A stretch of DNA of 64,000 bases from assembly GCF_010093595.1 (NCBI RefSeq), contig NW_022985447.1:1064407-1128406 (forward strand). The letters run 5' to 3'. Every line of letters starts with the position of its first letter. The stretch's first letter is position 1. The notes below the pieces were generated by a model. That model worked only from the letters and a program-made list of their open reading frames with translations. It had not been told where the DNA came from and ran no database searches. Positions 34,972-45,537 of the stretch are shown piece after piece. This stretch comes from Mytilinidion resinicola. Taxonomy: Eukaryota; Ascomycota; Dothideomycetes; Mytilinidiales; Mytilinidiaceae. Both the position numbers and the translations under genes were made by a program.

Positions 34972-36021
34972 CTACGAGTGAGACATGTTCACCAGAGACT
35001 CTGCCACCTTCTCTTCCGAAGACGGCCCCTCGTTCTCCGCCGTCACAATGCTTGCCTCCAGCTTCTCTAACTCCGCTCCTCTAGCGTACAATTCGTCAAT
35101 ACCAATAAAGTACACTGTTCACAGAGGTGTAACTTGCTTCCACTCTTCTTTTTGCTTGTGTCAAAGGGAAGCATCTGAAATCCTACCGATTCCCCGATGT
35201 CCTGGCATATTCCCGAGCCAGGTGATAAGCATTACCCAGTACCCACCCGGGCCTAGAAGACCCCCGGGGTTCTCAATCGTGTAATTGTCCGTGGAAGAGT
35301 GATAAGAAGCTAGGAGGATGAATTCCACAGGAGGGATAGTTCTGGCAAGCTGTTTGTAGTCAGCAGTGAAGAAGCCGGAGATGTTGCCCTCTGTGTCCTG
35401 GATAACGTAATCCGAAACGAATCTTCCTCTAGCTTCTTCGGATTTGAAGTGCTGGTTTACACTCTTCTGTGATGTTTGCTAAACTTGAAGCGACGAAGAC
35501 AGTCTAGAACTGGAGTACATGGTACTTATGTTGAGTGTCGCTTTCAATCTCGTCTGGATAAGATGGAGTTCGAAGGCTTGTTTCGAGTGCTGATGCCAGG
35601 GACTACGGAAAATTGGGAAGATTTCATCCGAGTATCAAACGTTACCTTTCTAATGTGCCGTCCATTCTGGATGAGGTGGCGATGTTCCTTTGGCAAATTT
35701 GTCATCTCGGCAGAACAATCCTCTCCTCGGACGTAGCGAGATGTCATCTATCCCGTATTCCATCACTGCACAGTGCCAAGACCACTCTGAGTGCCATCCA
35801 GTCCATGACCAGCATAGGAAATTGCCAAGTCGCGGAACCACGTCACCATTACCCAGTGCACTTAGTCCTGATGTGAACAAAAGTGACTTCTCAAGAGGCA
35901 GTGGCAAACTTTCAAGGAATTGCACCTTGTGCTGACTAAACAATAGTTTTATCGAATTGCAAACTCCACGTAAAACCTCGTTGTCGAAAGTCATCTTTCT
36001 TCTATTTCTCGAGTATATCAT
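34972..36021 (-). pseudogene. C-terminal fragment of a HET-family (heterokaryon incompatibility) gene
   Basis: The frame from 36021 contains LESLPLPLEKSLLFTSG, then NFLCWSWTGWHSEW, closely like the 'FPSWSWAGW' block that follows the HET domain in many fungal HET proteins. A stop ends that frame near 35650. Downstream, an acceptor near 35473 leads into FVSDYVIQDTEGNISGFF...ARTIPPVEFILLAS and ...GGYWVMLITWLGNMPGHRG, the usual HET C-terminal part. A last intron then leads into VYFIGIDELYARGAELEKL and a stop at 34972. The HET domain itself is not present between 36022 and the N gap, and I could not join the two halves in one frame. So it looks like a truncated, decayed copy. Part may hide in the gap at 36450-36739. 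Intact HET genes control allorecognition and cell death between incompatible strains. Confidence 0.45.
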
Positions 36022-37870
36022 CGATAGATTGATTCTGACGCAGGAGGTTCTTCTAGGTAGGTGATATTGTCTCGTTCCAGTTGGTGCCGCGGCATCGGAA
36101 GAAGATTTAGTTGTTGATAAAGATGACCTACCGACGGGAGAGGAGTTTGTTTGGATTTTCTTCGTGAATTAGTAACGATTCAGGTAGCTTGAAATGACCA
36201 CTTACGTCCACGCTCGACGTGAATACCCTGTTTGTCTCAAGTGCTATTCAAGATGCTATAGCTCCTTTCTGCACAGTGCTTTCGGGATAGTCGTCATGTG
36301 CGACGACTCAGATATGCCCCAAAGCGGTTAAAATCCCCGCATCGCATGGCTACTGCGGATATGTTATCTCAGGTGCCTCAGACCCTCTACGAGGATATTG
36401 CCCTGCCTGAGTGCGTGTGGTTGGTGTTGGGCGTTGTGCACGTTGTGCANNNNNNNNNNNNNNNNNNNNNNNNNNNNNNNNNNNNNNNNNNNNNNNNNNN
36501 NNNNNNNNNNNNNNNNNNNNNNNNNNNNNNNNNNNNNNNNNNNNNNNNNNNNNNNNNNNNNNNNNNNNNNNNNNNNNNNNNNNNNNNNNNNNNNNNNNNN
36601 NNNNNNNNNNNNNNNNNNNNNNNNNNNNNNNNNNNNNNNNNNNNNNNNNNNNNNNNNNNNNNNNNNNNNNNNNNNNNNNNNNNNNNNNNNNNNNNNNNNN
36701 NNNNNNNNNNNNNNNNNNNNNNNNNNNNNNNNNNNNNNNAAATATATAAATTAAGTATAAGAGTACCTGAATATTCTATTGCATCGACAACCAAGAGCGT
36801 GGCTGGTTAAGAATACCCTATTCTCGTCCACTGAAGAAAGTTGACCTGTTGAAAAAAAACCAGCTTACACCAAGCCCGTGCCCAAATGTCCTCAGACGCT
36901 CCGCAGAGGAATTTAGGGTGTGCAGGGGGGTAGGTGGCAGGGAGGTGAGGGCGGTGTAGGGGGTAAAGTTGTGCACGCCTCAAATTCCTCAAGGGGCGGC
37001 TGAGGTTCCTGAGATAACGGATATGTATGACCCCTTATACAGTAGTCACGTGTCACTGACCTCTCTCATGACTTCGCCACACAACGAACGCAGCCACCTT
37101 CCTTCTATAAGTTTTCGAGCTATGCTTTGCTAGCTGGCAACACGTGTTCGGACGTCCTTTGAAACATCGACCTGCGTCAACGCCCCAGGCTGAGCTTGCA
37201 GGTGAGCATCACGCAGGAGAATGGCGAAGAAGCCCGAATGCGAACGAGTGGACGTCATTGAACCGTGCGGCGAAGAAGTGGACCAAATGCTATTTTGAAA
37301 CGGAATTTCTAGAAGCGAACAGTGTTCGGTGACGATGGCGGACGAGTGGTGGTGTTGTTTAAGCGCCCGGTGAGGCTTGGCACCCGTCCAAAGCGGACTG
37401 GCGGCATTCTCGAAGCGCCCGCGCCCATCGTTCAGGGCTACCAACGCCAGTCGACGGACGTTATCGCTGCGACAGCATCATCAATTGTACCCCAGCGCTA
37501 AGTTGCATGGCAACGTCGTAGGGCTGTGGACTATGCGGACGCCTCGGCGGCTGGCAACGCACGGCTGTGACACGGCGCGTGCAAAAGACATTCGATACAA
37601 TATATGAGCCTACCAATGTCGTTCCGCAAGCCTTAATATGTTCTCTAAAAGCAGTCCATGAGACGAGTGTTGTCTGACGAATTTCCTTGTCTTCTCCCTT
37701 TCATTTCCTTCCGTCTCCTCACCGCTGTTGACCGGCGTTTTCTTTTTTCCCTTTTCCTAATGGTGCTCTCATAGATTCTCATCGGTCAGTCACTCTGCAC
37801 CAAGCACGAAGGATCTTGCAACCGCTTCCGAAAGAATGTCCTCTCACTGTGAATCAGATACTGTACAACT
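36022..37870. other. Intergenic with assembly gap
   Basis: 36450-36739 is 290 N. The frames reported across it are meaningless. I see no gene in 36740-37870; the last few hundred bases, with CT-rich stretches at about 37680-37760, are probably the promoter of the CFEM gene. Confidence 0.5.
36450..36739. other. Assembly gap (290 N)
   Basis: Run of undetermined bases. The sequence directly right of it is AT-rich (AATATATAAATTAAG), unlike the left side, so the gap may cover a repeat or a composition boundary. Confidence 0.98.
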
Positions 37871-40345
37871 ATGCTTTTCAGCTATTTCAAAAGGATATGC
37901 ATTATCGGACCTTCATTAATACTGGCACTTCCTCAACCTTCAACCACATCACTACCAAAAGCATTACCTTCCTCTTTACAAAGCACAGTACCAGAATGTG
38001 CACGACAATGTCTGGATTCCGCTCTCTACACCTCGTTCCCGGTATCTTGCACTTCTCCAGTAGACCTCGGGTGTCTATGTTCCCGATATAGTACGAATGG
38101 ATCAAGCCTTGGGGAAGTTGCCCTTGGTTGCTTGTATGCCTCTTGCTCCTCTGTGCCGGACGACCAAGCCTCCAAAGCTTTCAATATCTGCGTCGGACAG
38201 AATGATGCTGTCCTTCCAACCCAAAGTGCGCTGACAATCACTGCACTCAAGACGACTCTCTCCACAGTCACGACGATTGCAACACTCTCCAGTACATCTA
38301 CGACCCACGCAACCCCATCTCCAAGTACATTACAAACTTCTGCCAAGTCTTCGATACGGTCCACAGCCTCTTCGGCGGCGGCCACATCGATCGTAGCAGC
38401 AGCAACTTCGATCATAGCAGCAGCATCTGTCACGCTGCAAGCTTCCGCAGCTTCGTCCAGCGAAACCTCAACGTCGTCGAACCAGGGACACGGGCCTTTG
38501 CAGACGGCACAAATTATTGGCATAGCTGTGGCCGGCGCTGCAGTCATCAGCATAGCTGTCGGGGCTATGGTCTTGAGCATCTGCCTAAGGCGTCGGCATG
38601 AACGAAGAGTTCTACAAAAGTTGGACAAAGCTCGTCTTCTTGCTGAGAAGGGTTCCCATGGTCCCTCTCCACCCAGTCAATTTCCTCAGTTTCCTCTAGG
38701 CCGAAACACTCCACCACCAGCTCGCCTAAGGGACCCCAGAGGAGCAGGAGGGGTCGGGGTAGGGGTCGGCCTCGGAGTTGGCGTTGGAGTTGGACTCGCA
38801 GCAGCTCAGCCAGCTCCGCCCGTTCAAAGAGTGGGACTACCGTATCCATACGCAAGTTCTTCCAACACCCCGGAGAGGCCAAGAATGGTGCGCGGGGAAG
38901 TCCCTAAGCTCCAAACTAGCATGATCGGTCTGTCTCGAGACGTCGGTGAAAATACTAATGGGGCAACTGTGGATGTGCCATTGGAGGAGATAGGTCTTGC
39001 GATCAGCCCCGAGAACGACCGCCATGTCTCTCCGGAAAGCTTCGTTAGCACACGGACTATGTCGAGACTCCTTCCAGACAAACCGGTGCCGGTTTTGACA
39101 GTCCCACGAAAAGAGCAGCGCCATAGAAGTAGTATGCTACGCCCTGATTCCGCCCTTACGACTGTAACTCTTTTCGAAGAAGATACGCCAGTAGACCGAA
39201 CGGAAAGGCCCAAGCTTGAGCCAATCCTACCGATTCCTCCACTCAAGGTCCGGGGTTCGACGATTCCACAAGAAATACGGTCAGGAGGGGCTCGTGCATA
39301 CGCCCAGAGTTATGTACAAGAGATAGAAACTCCCCAGACTCCTACCAGACCTCAGTATTTCAAACAAGCTCCATTTGGCCAGCCCGAAGTACCACGATAT
39401 GCCCAAAACTATGGCCAAGATGGGGGTCCTGCTCAAGCTCCACCTCTTTCCCTTAATATACCCGTTCGCCATTCCAGATTCCAGCCAGCTCAGACTGTTT
39501 CGCCAATCCAAGAAGTCGTCTCGCCTCATCGGCCTCGGCCAAGTCACGAGCCAATGGAAAGGCCGGCGTCGAATTCAAGCCTGGATGGCTATATCCCCGA
39601 CTACTACATCTCTCCAGACAAACTTCTCCCACGGTCGGAAAAGCTAATAGCCAGCCCTGAGTTCCAGCGCAAACCCAGCAAGTCGCCAAAGCTGGTTCAA
39701 ATCAAGTCAAAAGCTTCGTCCATGACTGTATCCAGATCTACCTCAGTAACCTCTCGGAGCAAGCGAGAATCGATGAGCTCAAACACTACTTTCGAATCTG
39801 CCGATCTTGATGACCCGACGCCTGAAGACGAATCTGATGACATGGACAAGCAACTCTCTCCTGTGGCCGAATCGCCGATTTCGAATCTGAGATACCCCAA
39901 GGTTCCACGAGCATCCAACCAAGCCGTGCCGCGAAGCCCGAAGAGTCCATTGAGCCCACAAAGACAGAACAGGAACCAAGCAATGCAAGCGCGGACGCAG
40001 TCTCCAACACCCTCTCTCCTCGTCAAGCGACGCGGAGAAAAGCACGCGCAGGAGCTCGAACACCGCCTCTGGACGCCTGAACCCTTCGGCCAGAGTCCGC
40101 GGCGCAAAATGAACTCCCGCCAAGGCCACGTCCGGAGCGGCAGCGACGACTCCATGGCCCGCACGGCGCAGTGGGCAGAGTCTAGACATAAGCGACAGTC
40201 GAAGAGCGTAACAGACTTCGAGACGCAGTACGCGTACAGGTTCAGATCAGCTGAGCCGGAGATGGAGGCGCTGAAGAGTCCGCTGTGGGTGCCGAAGTTG
40301 ACGCCCACGCGGCAAGGGGACGAGCTGTTCATTTCAGTCGTTTGA
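37871..40345 (+). CDS. CFEM-domain single-pass membrane protein with long cytosolic tail
   Basis: One uninterrupted frame of 824 aa. Residues 1-23 form a signal peptide (hydrophobic IIGPSLILALP). The CFEM domain follows at about 40-115 with eight cysteines: PECARQC, VSC, GCLC, GCL, ASC and NIC, with spacings typical of the family. A Ser/Thr/Ala-rich stalk, probably O-glycosylated, leads to one transmembrane helix (IIGIAVAGAAVISIAVGAMVL, about 216-236) and a basic stop-transfer RRRHERR. The remaining ~580 residues are Pro/Ser/Arg-rich and disordered, with a Gly-Val run GVGVGVGLGVGVGVG. CFEM domains bind heme or act as surface sensors or adhesins. The long tail suggests a wall or surface sensor that signals inside the cell rather than a GPI-anchored heme scavenger. 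That role is inference. Confidence 0.82.
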   Translation: MLFSYFKRICIIGPSLILALPQPSTTSLPKALPSSLQSTVPECARQCLDSALYTSFPVSCTSPVDLGCLCSRYSTNGSSLGEVALGCLYASCSSVPDDQASKAFNICVGQNDAVLPTQSALTITALKTTLSTVTTIATLSSTSTTHATPSPSTLQTSAKSSIRSTASSAAATSIVAAATSIIAAASVTLQASAASSSETSTSSNQGHGPLQTAQIIGIAVAGAAVISIAVGAMVLSICLRRRHERRVLQKLDKARLLAEKGSHGPSPPSQFPQFPLGRNTPPPARLRDPRGAGGVGVGVGLGVGVGVGLAAAQPAPPVQRVGLPYPYASSSNTPERPRMVRGEVPKLQTSMIGLSRDVGENTNGATVDVPLEEIGLAISPENDRHVSPESFVSTRTMSRLLPDKPVPVLTVPRKEQRHRSSMLRPDSALTTVTLFEEDTPVDRTERPKLEPILPIPPLKVRGSTIPQEIRSGGARAYAQSYVQEIETPQTPTRPQYFKQAPFGQPEVPRYAQNYGQDGGPAQAPPLSLNIPVRHSRFQPAQTVSPIQEVVSPHRPRPSHEPMERPASNSSLDGYIPDYYISPDKLLPRSEKLIASPEFQRKPSKSPKLVQIKSKASSMTVSRSTSVTSRSKRESMSSNTTFESADLDDPTPEDESDDMDKQLSPVAESPISNLRYPKVPRASNQAVPRSPKSPLSPQRQNRNQAMQARTQSPTPSLLVKRRGEKHAQELEHRLWTPEPFGQSPRRKMNSRQGHVRSGSDDSMARTAQWAESRHKRQSKSVTDFETQYAYRFRSAEPEMEALKSPLWVPKLTPTRQGDELFISVV

Positions 40346-41653
40346 GCGCGTTTTACTTCTTTTGTATATGTACACTATGGATAGCGATACATGATGGCGT
40401 TTTTGGCGGGTAGGGCCGCTTGTACTGTATATCACTACTGATACCCATTCGTTTTTCTTTTCAGGGTTGGAGCATGGGATTGGACGAGACTGGGATGAGA
40501 TAAAAAAAACATTCGCTGGATGAGATTTCATAAATATATTGTATGTACTACTAGAACAAGATAAGGGAAACGAAAAGCTCAGAGAGGTATTTGAAGATTA
40601 TACATATCCTCCAATATTTGAGGTCCGCGATCGATATGACTTGACGTCCATCTCGACTACCCCTTCCTCTAGACTTGTATCAATGTGGAAATAAAGCGTA
40701 GAAACATACTCAAACATCCTTACTTATTGGAGAGATTTGTCTCAAGGGTGCTCTACATGGTATGCAATTCTGCACCAGCTGGATTCGCTGGATAACATTT
40801 CATAAAGATATTCGTGTACTATGTAAGGACGATGAAAACTATGGAAAGCTTCGAGACGCATGTTAACATTTAACACGTTCACCGATATCTTGCTGCCTGC
40901 GATCGATTTTGCCTCGAAACCCGACGACGTGGCAATTGATAGTCAAAAGAAAGCACTATCGTGACCAACAAGATCAGAGCCAGAGACGCAGATCAGGCCA
41001 ACAGTCTGGGCGCACCCGGGGCTGCAGAATAGAGTAATCCGTTGGTCAGCGCGGGCAGCGTTACAAAGGCATGGGCACTGCGGCCGCGGAAGACAATCGT
41101 GGTGCCTTCAAAGAATAATATCCACGATCTAGATGGAGAGGTTAGAGAGACAGGTGACAGAGCAGTTTAGCCGGGAGAAGTGGCTCCTCTAGTCATCCTT
41201 TTCTAGTGATTGGCTTCTCTCAGTCAGCGATAGTTGATAGCTTATTCATGCTACCGGTTCTGCCATCGCAGCGGGCAAGAGATTCCGCGCGGGTCGGCTA
41301 CTTGGTGAAGCCCTGAGGGAGGCTCTCGCGATGTCGGCCAGCCACCGGCCTGCGCGACGACGCGGTTAATGGAAGATAATTGCGGTGGAAAACTCTGCGG
41401 AGGATGTTCCTGGTGAATATGTATACCCACAAATCGGAGAGAAACCCGGCGGGGCATGAGGTGAAAGCAGAGCGAGGAGGCCCCGAACACGGCATGTTTT
41501 GGGCTGGTGGAGGGGCAACGGCGCTAGGGCGGGACTGCGTCACAGCCGGGGGTTCCAACGTGGGTGGAATGACCCCAATCTTTCTTTCCCATAAAGCTGC
41601 ATTTCTCTTCTCCCCTCCTTCACAACACTTCTCTCCCTCACAACACCGCCATC
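40346..41653. other. Intergenic with a diverged direct repeat
   Basis: Contains the CFEM gene 3' flank, two related segments starting at 40511 and 40783 (listed separately), and the transketolase promoter. CT-rich tracts at about 41580-41640 sit just before the transketolase start, as often seen in highly expressed fungal genes. No coding frame was recognised. Confidence 0.5.
40511..40860. repeat. Diverged direct repeat, two copies 272 bp apart
   Basis: Copies begin at 40511 and 40783 with ATTCGCTGGAT, then an ATTTCATAAA block, TATT, TGTACTA, and an AAAGCT/GAGA block. A later GCGATCGAT word recurs in register (about 40627 and 40900). Similarity drops after ~80 bp. Old local duplication in non-coding DNA. 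Confidence 0.55.
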
Positions 41654-44324
41654 ATGCCTTACACCGACACCGATCGCCTTGGAATTAATACGATTCGGAC
41701 GCTCGCCGTAGATGCAACTTTTGCTGCTAACAGCGGTCCGTAGTCCTCCATTCTTTACGACATCTGCCCCACCATGCCCAACAAGCCTTTCCGCTCGCAA
41801 ACTATACCCCAACATACCCTCAAAAGCTTCAATTGCTAACTCTGGCTGTTCAGGACACCCGGGCGCCCCCATGGGCTTGGCCCCGGCGGCTCACGTCCTC
41901 TTCAACAAGTTCATGACTTTCAATCCGAAGAACCCCGACTGGGTAGGCCGCCTTAGCATACTTGTAGTCAAACTTGTAGAAATTAATTTCATTATCAGGT
42001 CAATCGCGATCGTTTTGTCCTCTCGTAGGTTCCCCTTCTCCATATAAACCCCGCAGTCCCAGGAAGCTGTCGAGTATCGAGGAGGTCGGGATCATGTCCA
42101 GTGCGGGCTTGTGCCCAGCATAGAATTCAGATCTCCTCGGATATGTGTCGAGGCTGAAACTGCTTTTCTGCTTTGTTTGGGCGGCTTTTGCGTCAATTTC
42201 GTGGATTTGGCATCTCTTTCGGCAATTCCGCCTTCTCCGCTGTTTTGCTTGATTGCAGCGAAGAAACCCCGCAGTCACTATCTAGTATGCTAACTCGGGC
42301 TGTGTAGGAACGGCCACGGATGCATGCTCCAATACGCTCTGCTACACCTCTTCGGCTATGCCGTCACCATTGACGACCTTAAGCATTTCCGCGTAAGTAG
42401 TGCCGTCCTCAATTGCAATAATTGACACTCACATCATATCAGCAAGTGGATAGCATCACCCCGGGTCACCCAGAAGCCCATGACACTCCCGGTATCGAGG
42501 TCACCACTGGTCCCCTTGGCCAGGGTTTCTCGAACGCCGTCGGTCTTGCCGTTGCTCAGGCTCACACTGCGGCCACATTCAACAAGTCCGGCTTTGAGCT
42601 AATCAACAACTACACCTACACCATTTTCGGCGATGGCTGCGCTATGGAGGGCATTGCCAGTGAGGCTGCTAGCACTGCTGGTCACTTGCAGCTTGGAAAT
42701 CTGATTGCCATCTACGATGACAACCATATTTCCATTGGTAAGCACGCGCTTTCTACAACCCAAACATCATGCTAATCGTGACTTCAGATGGTGACACCAA
42801 GTGCGCGTTCACCGAGGACGTTCTGAAGCGATTCGAGGCATACGGATGGCACACACAGTGGGTGAAGGATGGTGACCACGACCTAGAAGGCATAGAGGCA
42901 GCCATTGCTGCAGCCAAGAAGGTCACGGATAAGCCTTCCGTCATCAAGCTCACGACCACCATCGGTTTCGGCTCCAATCTCCAGGGAACCGGCGGTGTCC
43001 ACGGAAACCCCCTCAAGGCGGACGACATCAAGCAGGTCAAGGCGAAATTCGGCTTCGACCCGGAGAAGACTTTTGTCGTGCCCCAGGAGGTCTACGACCA
43101 GTACCACGCCCATGCTGCCGAGGGCGCTGCTGCTGAACAAGAGTGGAACAAGCTGTTTGAGAAGTACGGCCAGGAGCACAAGGAACTTCATGCCGATCTT
43201 CTTCGACGACTGAAGAAGGATCTGCCAGAGGGATGGCAAAACCACCTCCCCGTCTACAAGCCCACGGACGCTGCCATCGCCTCCCGCAAGCTCTCCGAGA
43301 GCGTCCTCGAGGCCATTTACGAAGTCATTCCCGAACTCATGTCCGGCTCCGCAGATCTCACAGGCTCCAACAACACTCGGTGGAAGAAGGCCATCGACTT
43401 CCAGCCCCCCAGCTTGGGCATTGGTAACTGGGCCGGTCGTTACATGCGCTACGGTGTGCGTGAACACGCCATGGCCGCTATCATGAACGGAATGTCCGCC
43501 TATGGCACCATTATCCCCGCCGGCGGAACCTTCCTGAACTTCGTTTCCTACGCCGCCGGTGCCGTCCGCCTCTCCTCGCTATCTCACCAGCGCGTCATCT
43601 ACGTCGCTACCCACGACTCTATCGGTCTTGGCGAGGACGGCCCCACCCATCAGCCCATCGAGACCCTCGCCCATTTCCGCGCCCTGCCCAACATGATGGT
43701 CTGGCGCCCGGCCGATGGCAACGAGACCTCCGCCGCCTACTATATGGCCCTGACATCCAAGGGCACGCCATCCATCCTCGCCCTCACCCGCCAGAACCTG
43801 CCGCAGCTTGAGGGCTCCTCCCTCGCCAAGGCCATCAAGGGCGGCTACGTCGTGCTTGAGGACAAGGAGGCCGACGTCACACTCGTGTCGACGGGCTCTG
43901 AGGTCTCACTGTGCCTCGAGGCCGTCAAGACCCTCAAGGACCAGGGCCTCAAGGCTCGCGTAGTTTCGCTACCTTGCGTCGAGGTGTTTGATGCTCAGGA
44001 CAAGGAGTACAAGCTCTCTGTCATCCCAGATGGTGTCCCGACTTTGAGCGTCGAGGTGATGTCGACGCTAGGCTGGGAGAAGTACAGTCACGAGCAGTTC
44101 GGCCTTAACCGGTTCGGTGCGTCGGGACCGTATAAGGAGGTTTACGCTGTAAGTTGATACCCCTCTCCCGCTAATGTCAGCCAAATTTGCTAATAGATGC
44201 TGTTTAGAAATTCGAATTCACCCCCGAAGGCATCGCCAAGCGCGCCAAGCTTACCGTCGACTACTACAAGGACGTCAAGCCGCTCCGCTCGCCGGTCAAC
44301 CGCGCCTTCCAGCAGCTCATCTAG
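41654..44324 (+). CDS. tkl1: Transketolase
   Basis: Thiamine-diphosphate enzyme of the non-oxidative pentose phosphate pathway; transfers two-carbon ketol units between sugar phosphates in the cytosol. Seven exons: 41654-41735, 41854-41942, 41999-42024, 42308-42392, 42443-42737, 42788-44148, 44208-44324; the join is in frame and gives 684 aa, the usual length. Exon-rebuilt motifs include [28 protein letters not shown] and the ThDP-binding [15 protein letters not shown]...[16 protein letters not shown], which crosses intron 5. Further on are [17 protein letters not shown] and [18 protein letters not shown]. The C-terminal domain ends [18 protein letters not shown]. Intron 3 (42025-42307, 283 nt) is several times longer than the others. 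Codon use is strongly C-ending in exon 6, consistent with high expression. Confidence 0.97.
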
Positions 44325-45537
44325 ACGTCTAACTTCGTCTTCTGCACTTAATGGGAGTCAGCTACGAACTTGAACGTATGATTGCGGGATCGGTTCCTTC
44401 ATTAGCACCTTGTTGAAGTCGAGTGCTTGGTTACTTGACTGAAGAGTTGCGAATTCTTGTGTGAAGGGGAGGTTTCTCAAAATTAGAGTGAGAGCGGGGG
44501 TATATAGATTGAATGACATGCGTTGATCGTGTACGCTCTAGTCTATGTGAGCGAGCGAAGAGTGAAAGAGTGTATGATTCCACGGTGCGGACATGGCGAG
44601 CACGAGGGGTAGTGACCTCTTGTCCCTTTTATCACTGGTTCCAAACCGTTTTTTAGACGCCGAAATGGGCCCCTCCGCGCGGTTGGTTCTGATTCCATTA
44701 ACCACGGGAAGCGTGGAAGTCGCCGAAGCCACACCCCCCCCCCCAAACACAAAAATCCGAGTGAGCAGTCAACAAATCCTCACGCGATTTGACCGAGTAG
44801 ACGGGAAGTTAGTAGGCGCGGTGTAGGTGTGGTTCCATTTCATCCCCACTCATCTTCACCTCCCCCCACCCTTCTTATATTTTTTTGTCAAGAAAACCCT
44901 CGCTAAAGCCTTCAAACCCTTGAAAGTGCTCCCTTCATTATAATTTCTCAGTGAATCAACCTTTCATTGCCAAGGGGTGCACGCGGAGGGGTACGCGGCG
45001 TACCTGCCTGTAACATGGCTACTTCTGTCCCCCCTTTCTTATGCGGCTCAACCCAGCGCACTGGGGATAGAACCTAGTAAGTTGGTCATAAGTTCTTGGA
45101 GGTTGAGCCGTGGAGAGGGTCTGGGGTGGTAATGGGAGTAATGGGAGTAATGGGAGTTTGGTAATAGACGCGGAGGGTAGGAGAGGTGTGGTTGCTCGTT
45201 AACCCCAATCTGGACGTTTTAGATCAGGCCTGTGGCTTTTGAGCTGGTGAGGAGCAGTCGAGGCCACGCGGCGAGGTCGTGAGCTAAGTGGCTATAAGTT
45301 CGTACGGGTTCAACCGCGTAGACGAGAGTTTCGTAGACGCGGAGGCTACGCGATGTAGTCACTTCGGGTGGCTTTTGTGAAACGGTAGCAGGAGACTAGA
45401 ATGTTTCATAAGGGCTGTCGATGCTGTCTTGATACTTCTGGTATATGTTTTCTTTATCCCGTAATCCTCTCACATGCTCATGATCGACTCGGTCACCCTC
45501 GCCTCCGAGATGATGATCTCCACGTCTGCGATTCCAG
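44325..45537. other. Intergenic between convergent genes
   Basis: Transketolase and the OB-fold gene converge here. A nonamer, TAATGGGAG, is repeated three times at 45130-45156. The plus-strand frames at 45401-45820 are shadows of the Glu/Arg-rich C-terminus of the OB-fold gene. No gene was seen. Confidence 0.5.

Noticed and set aside
36298..36810. Frames of 112-170 aa spanning the first N run
   Set aside because: They are made almost entirely of undetermined residues.
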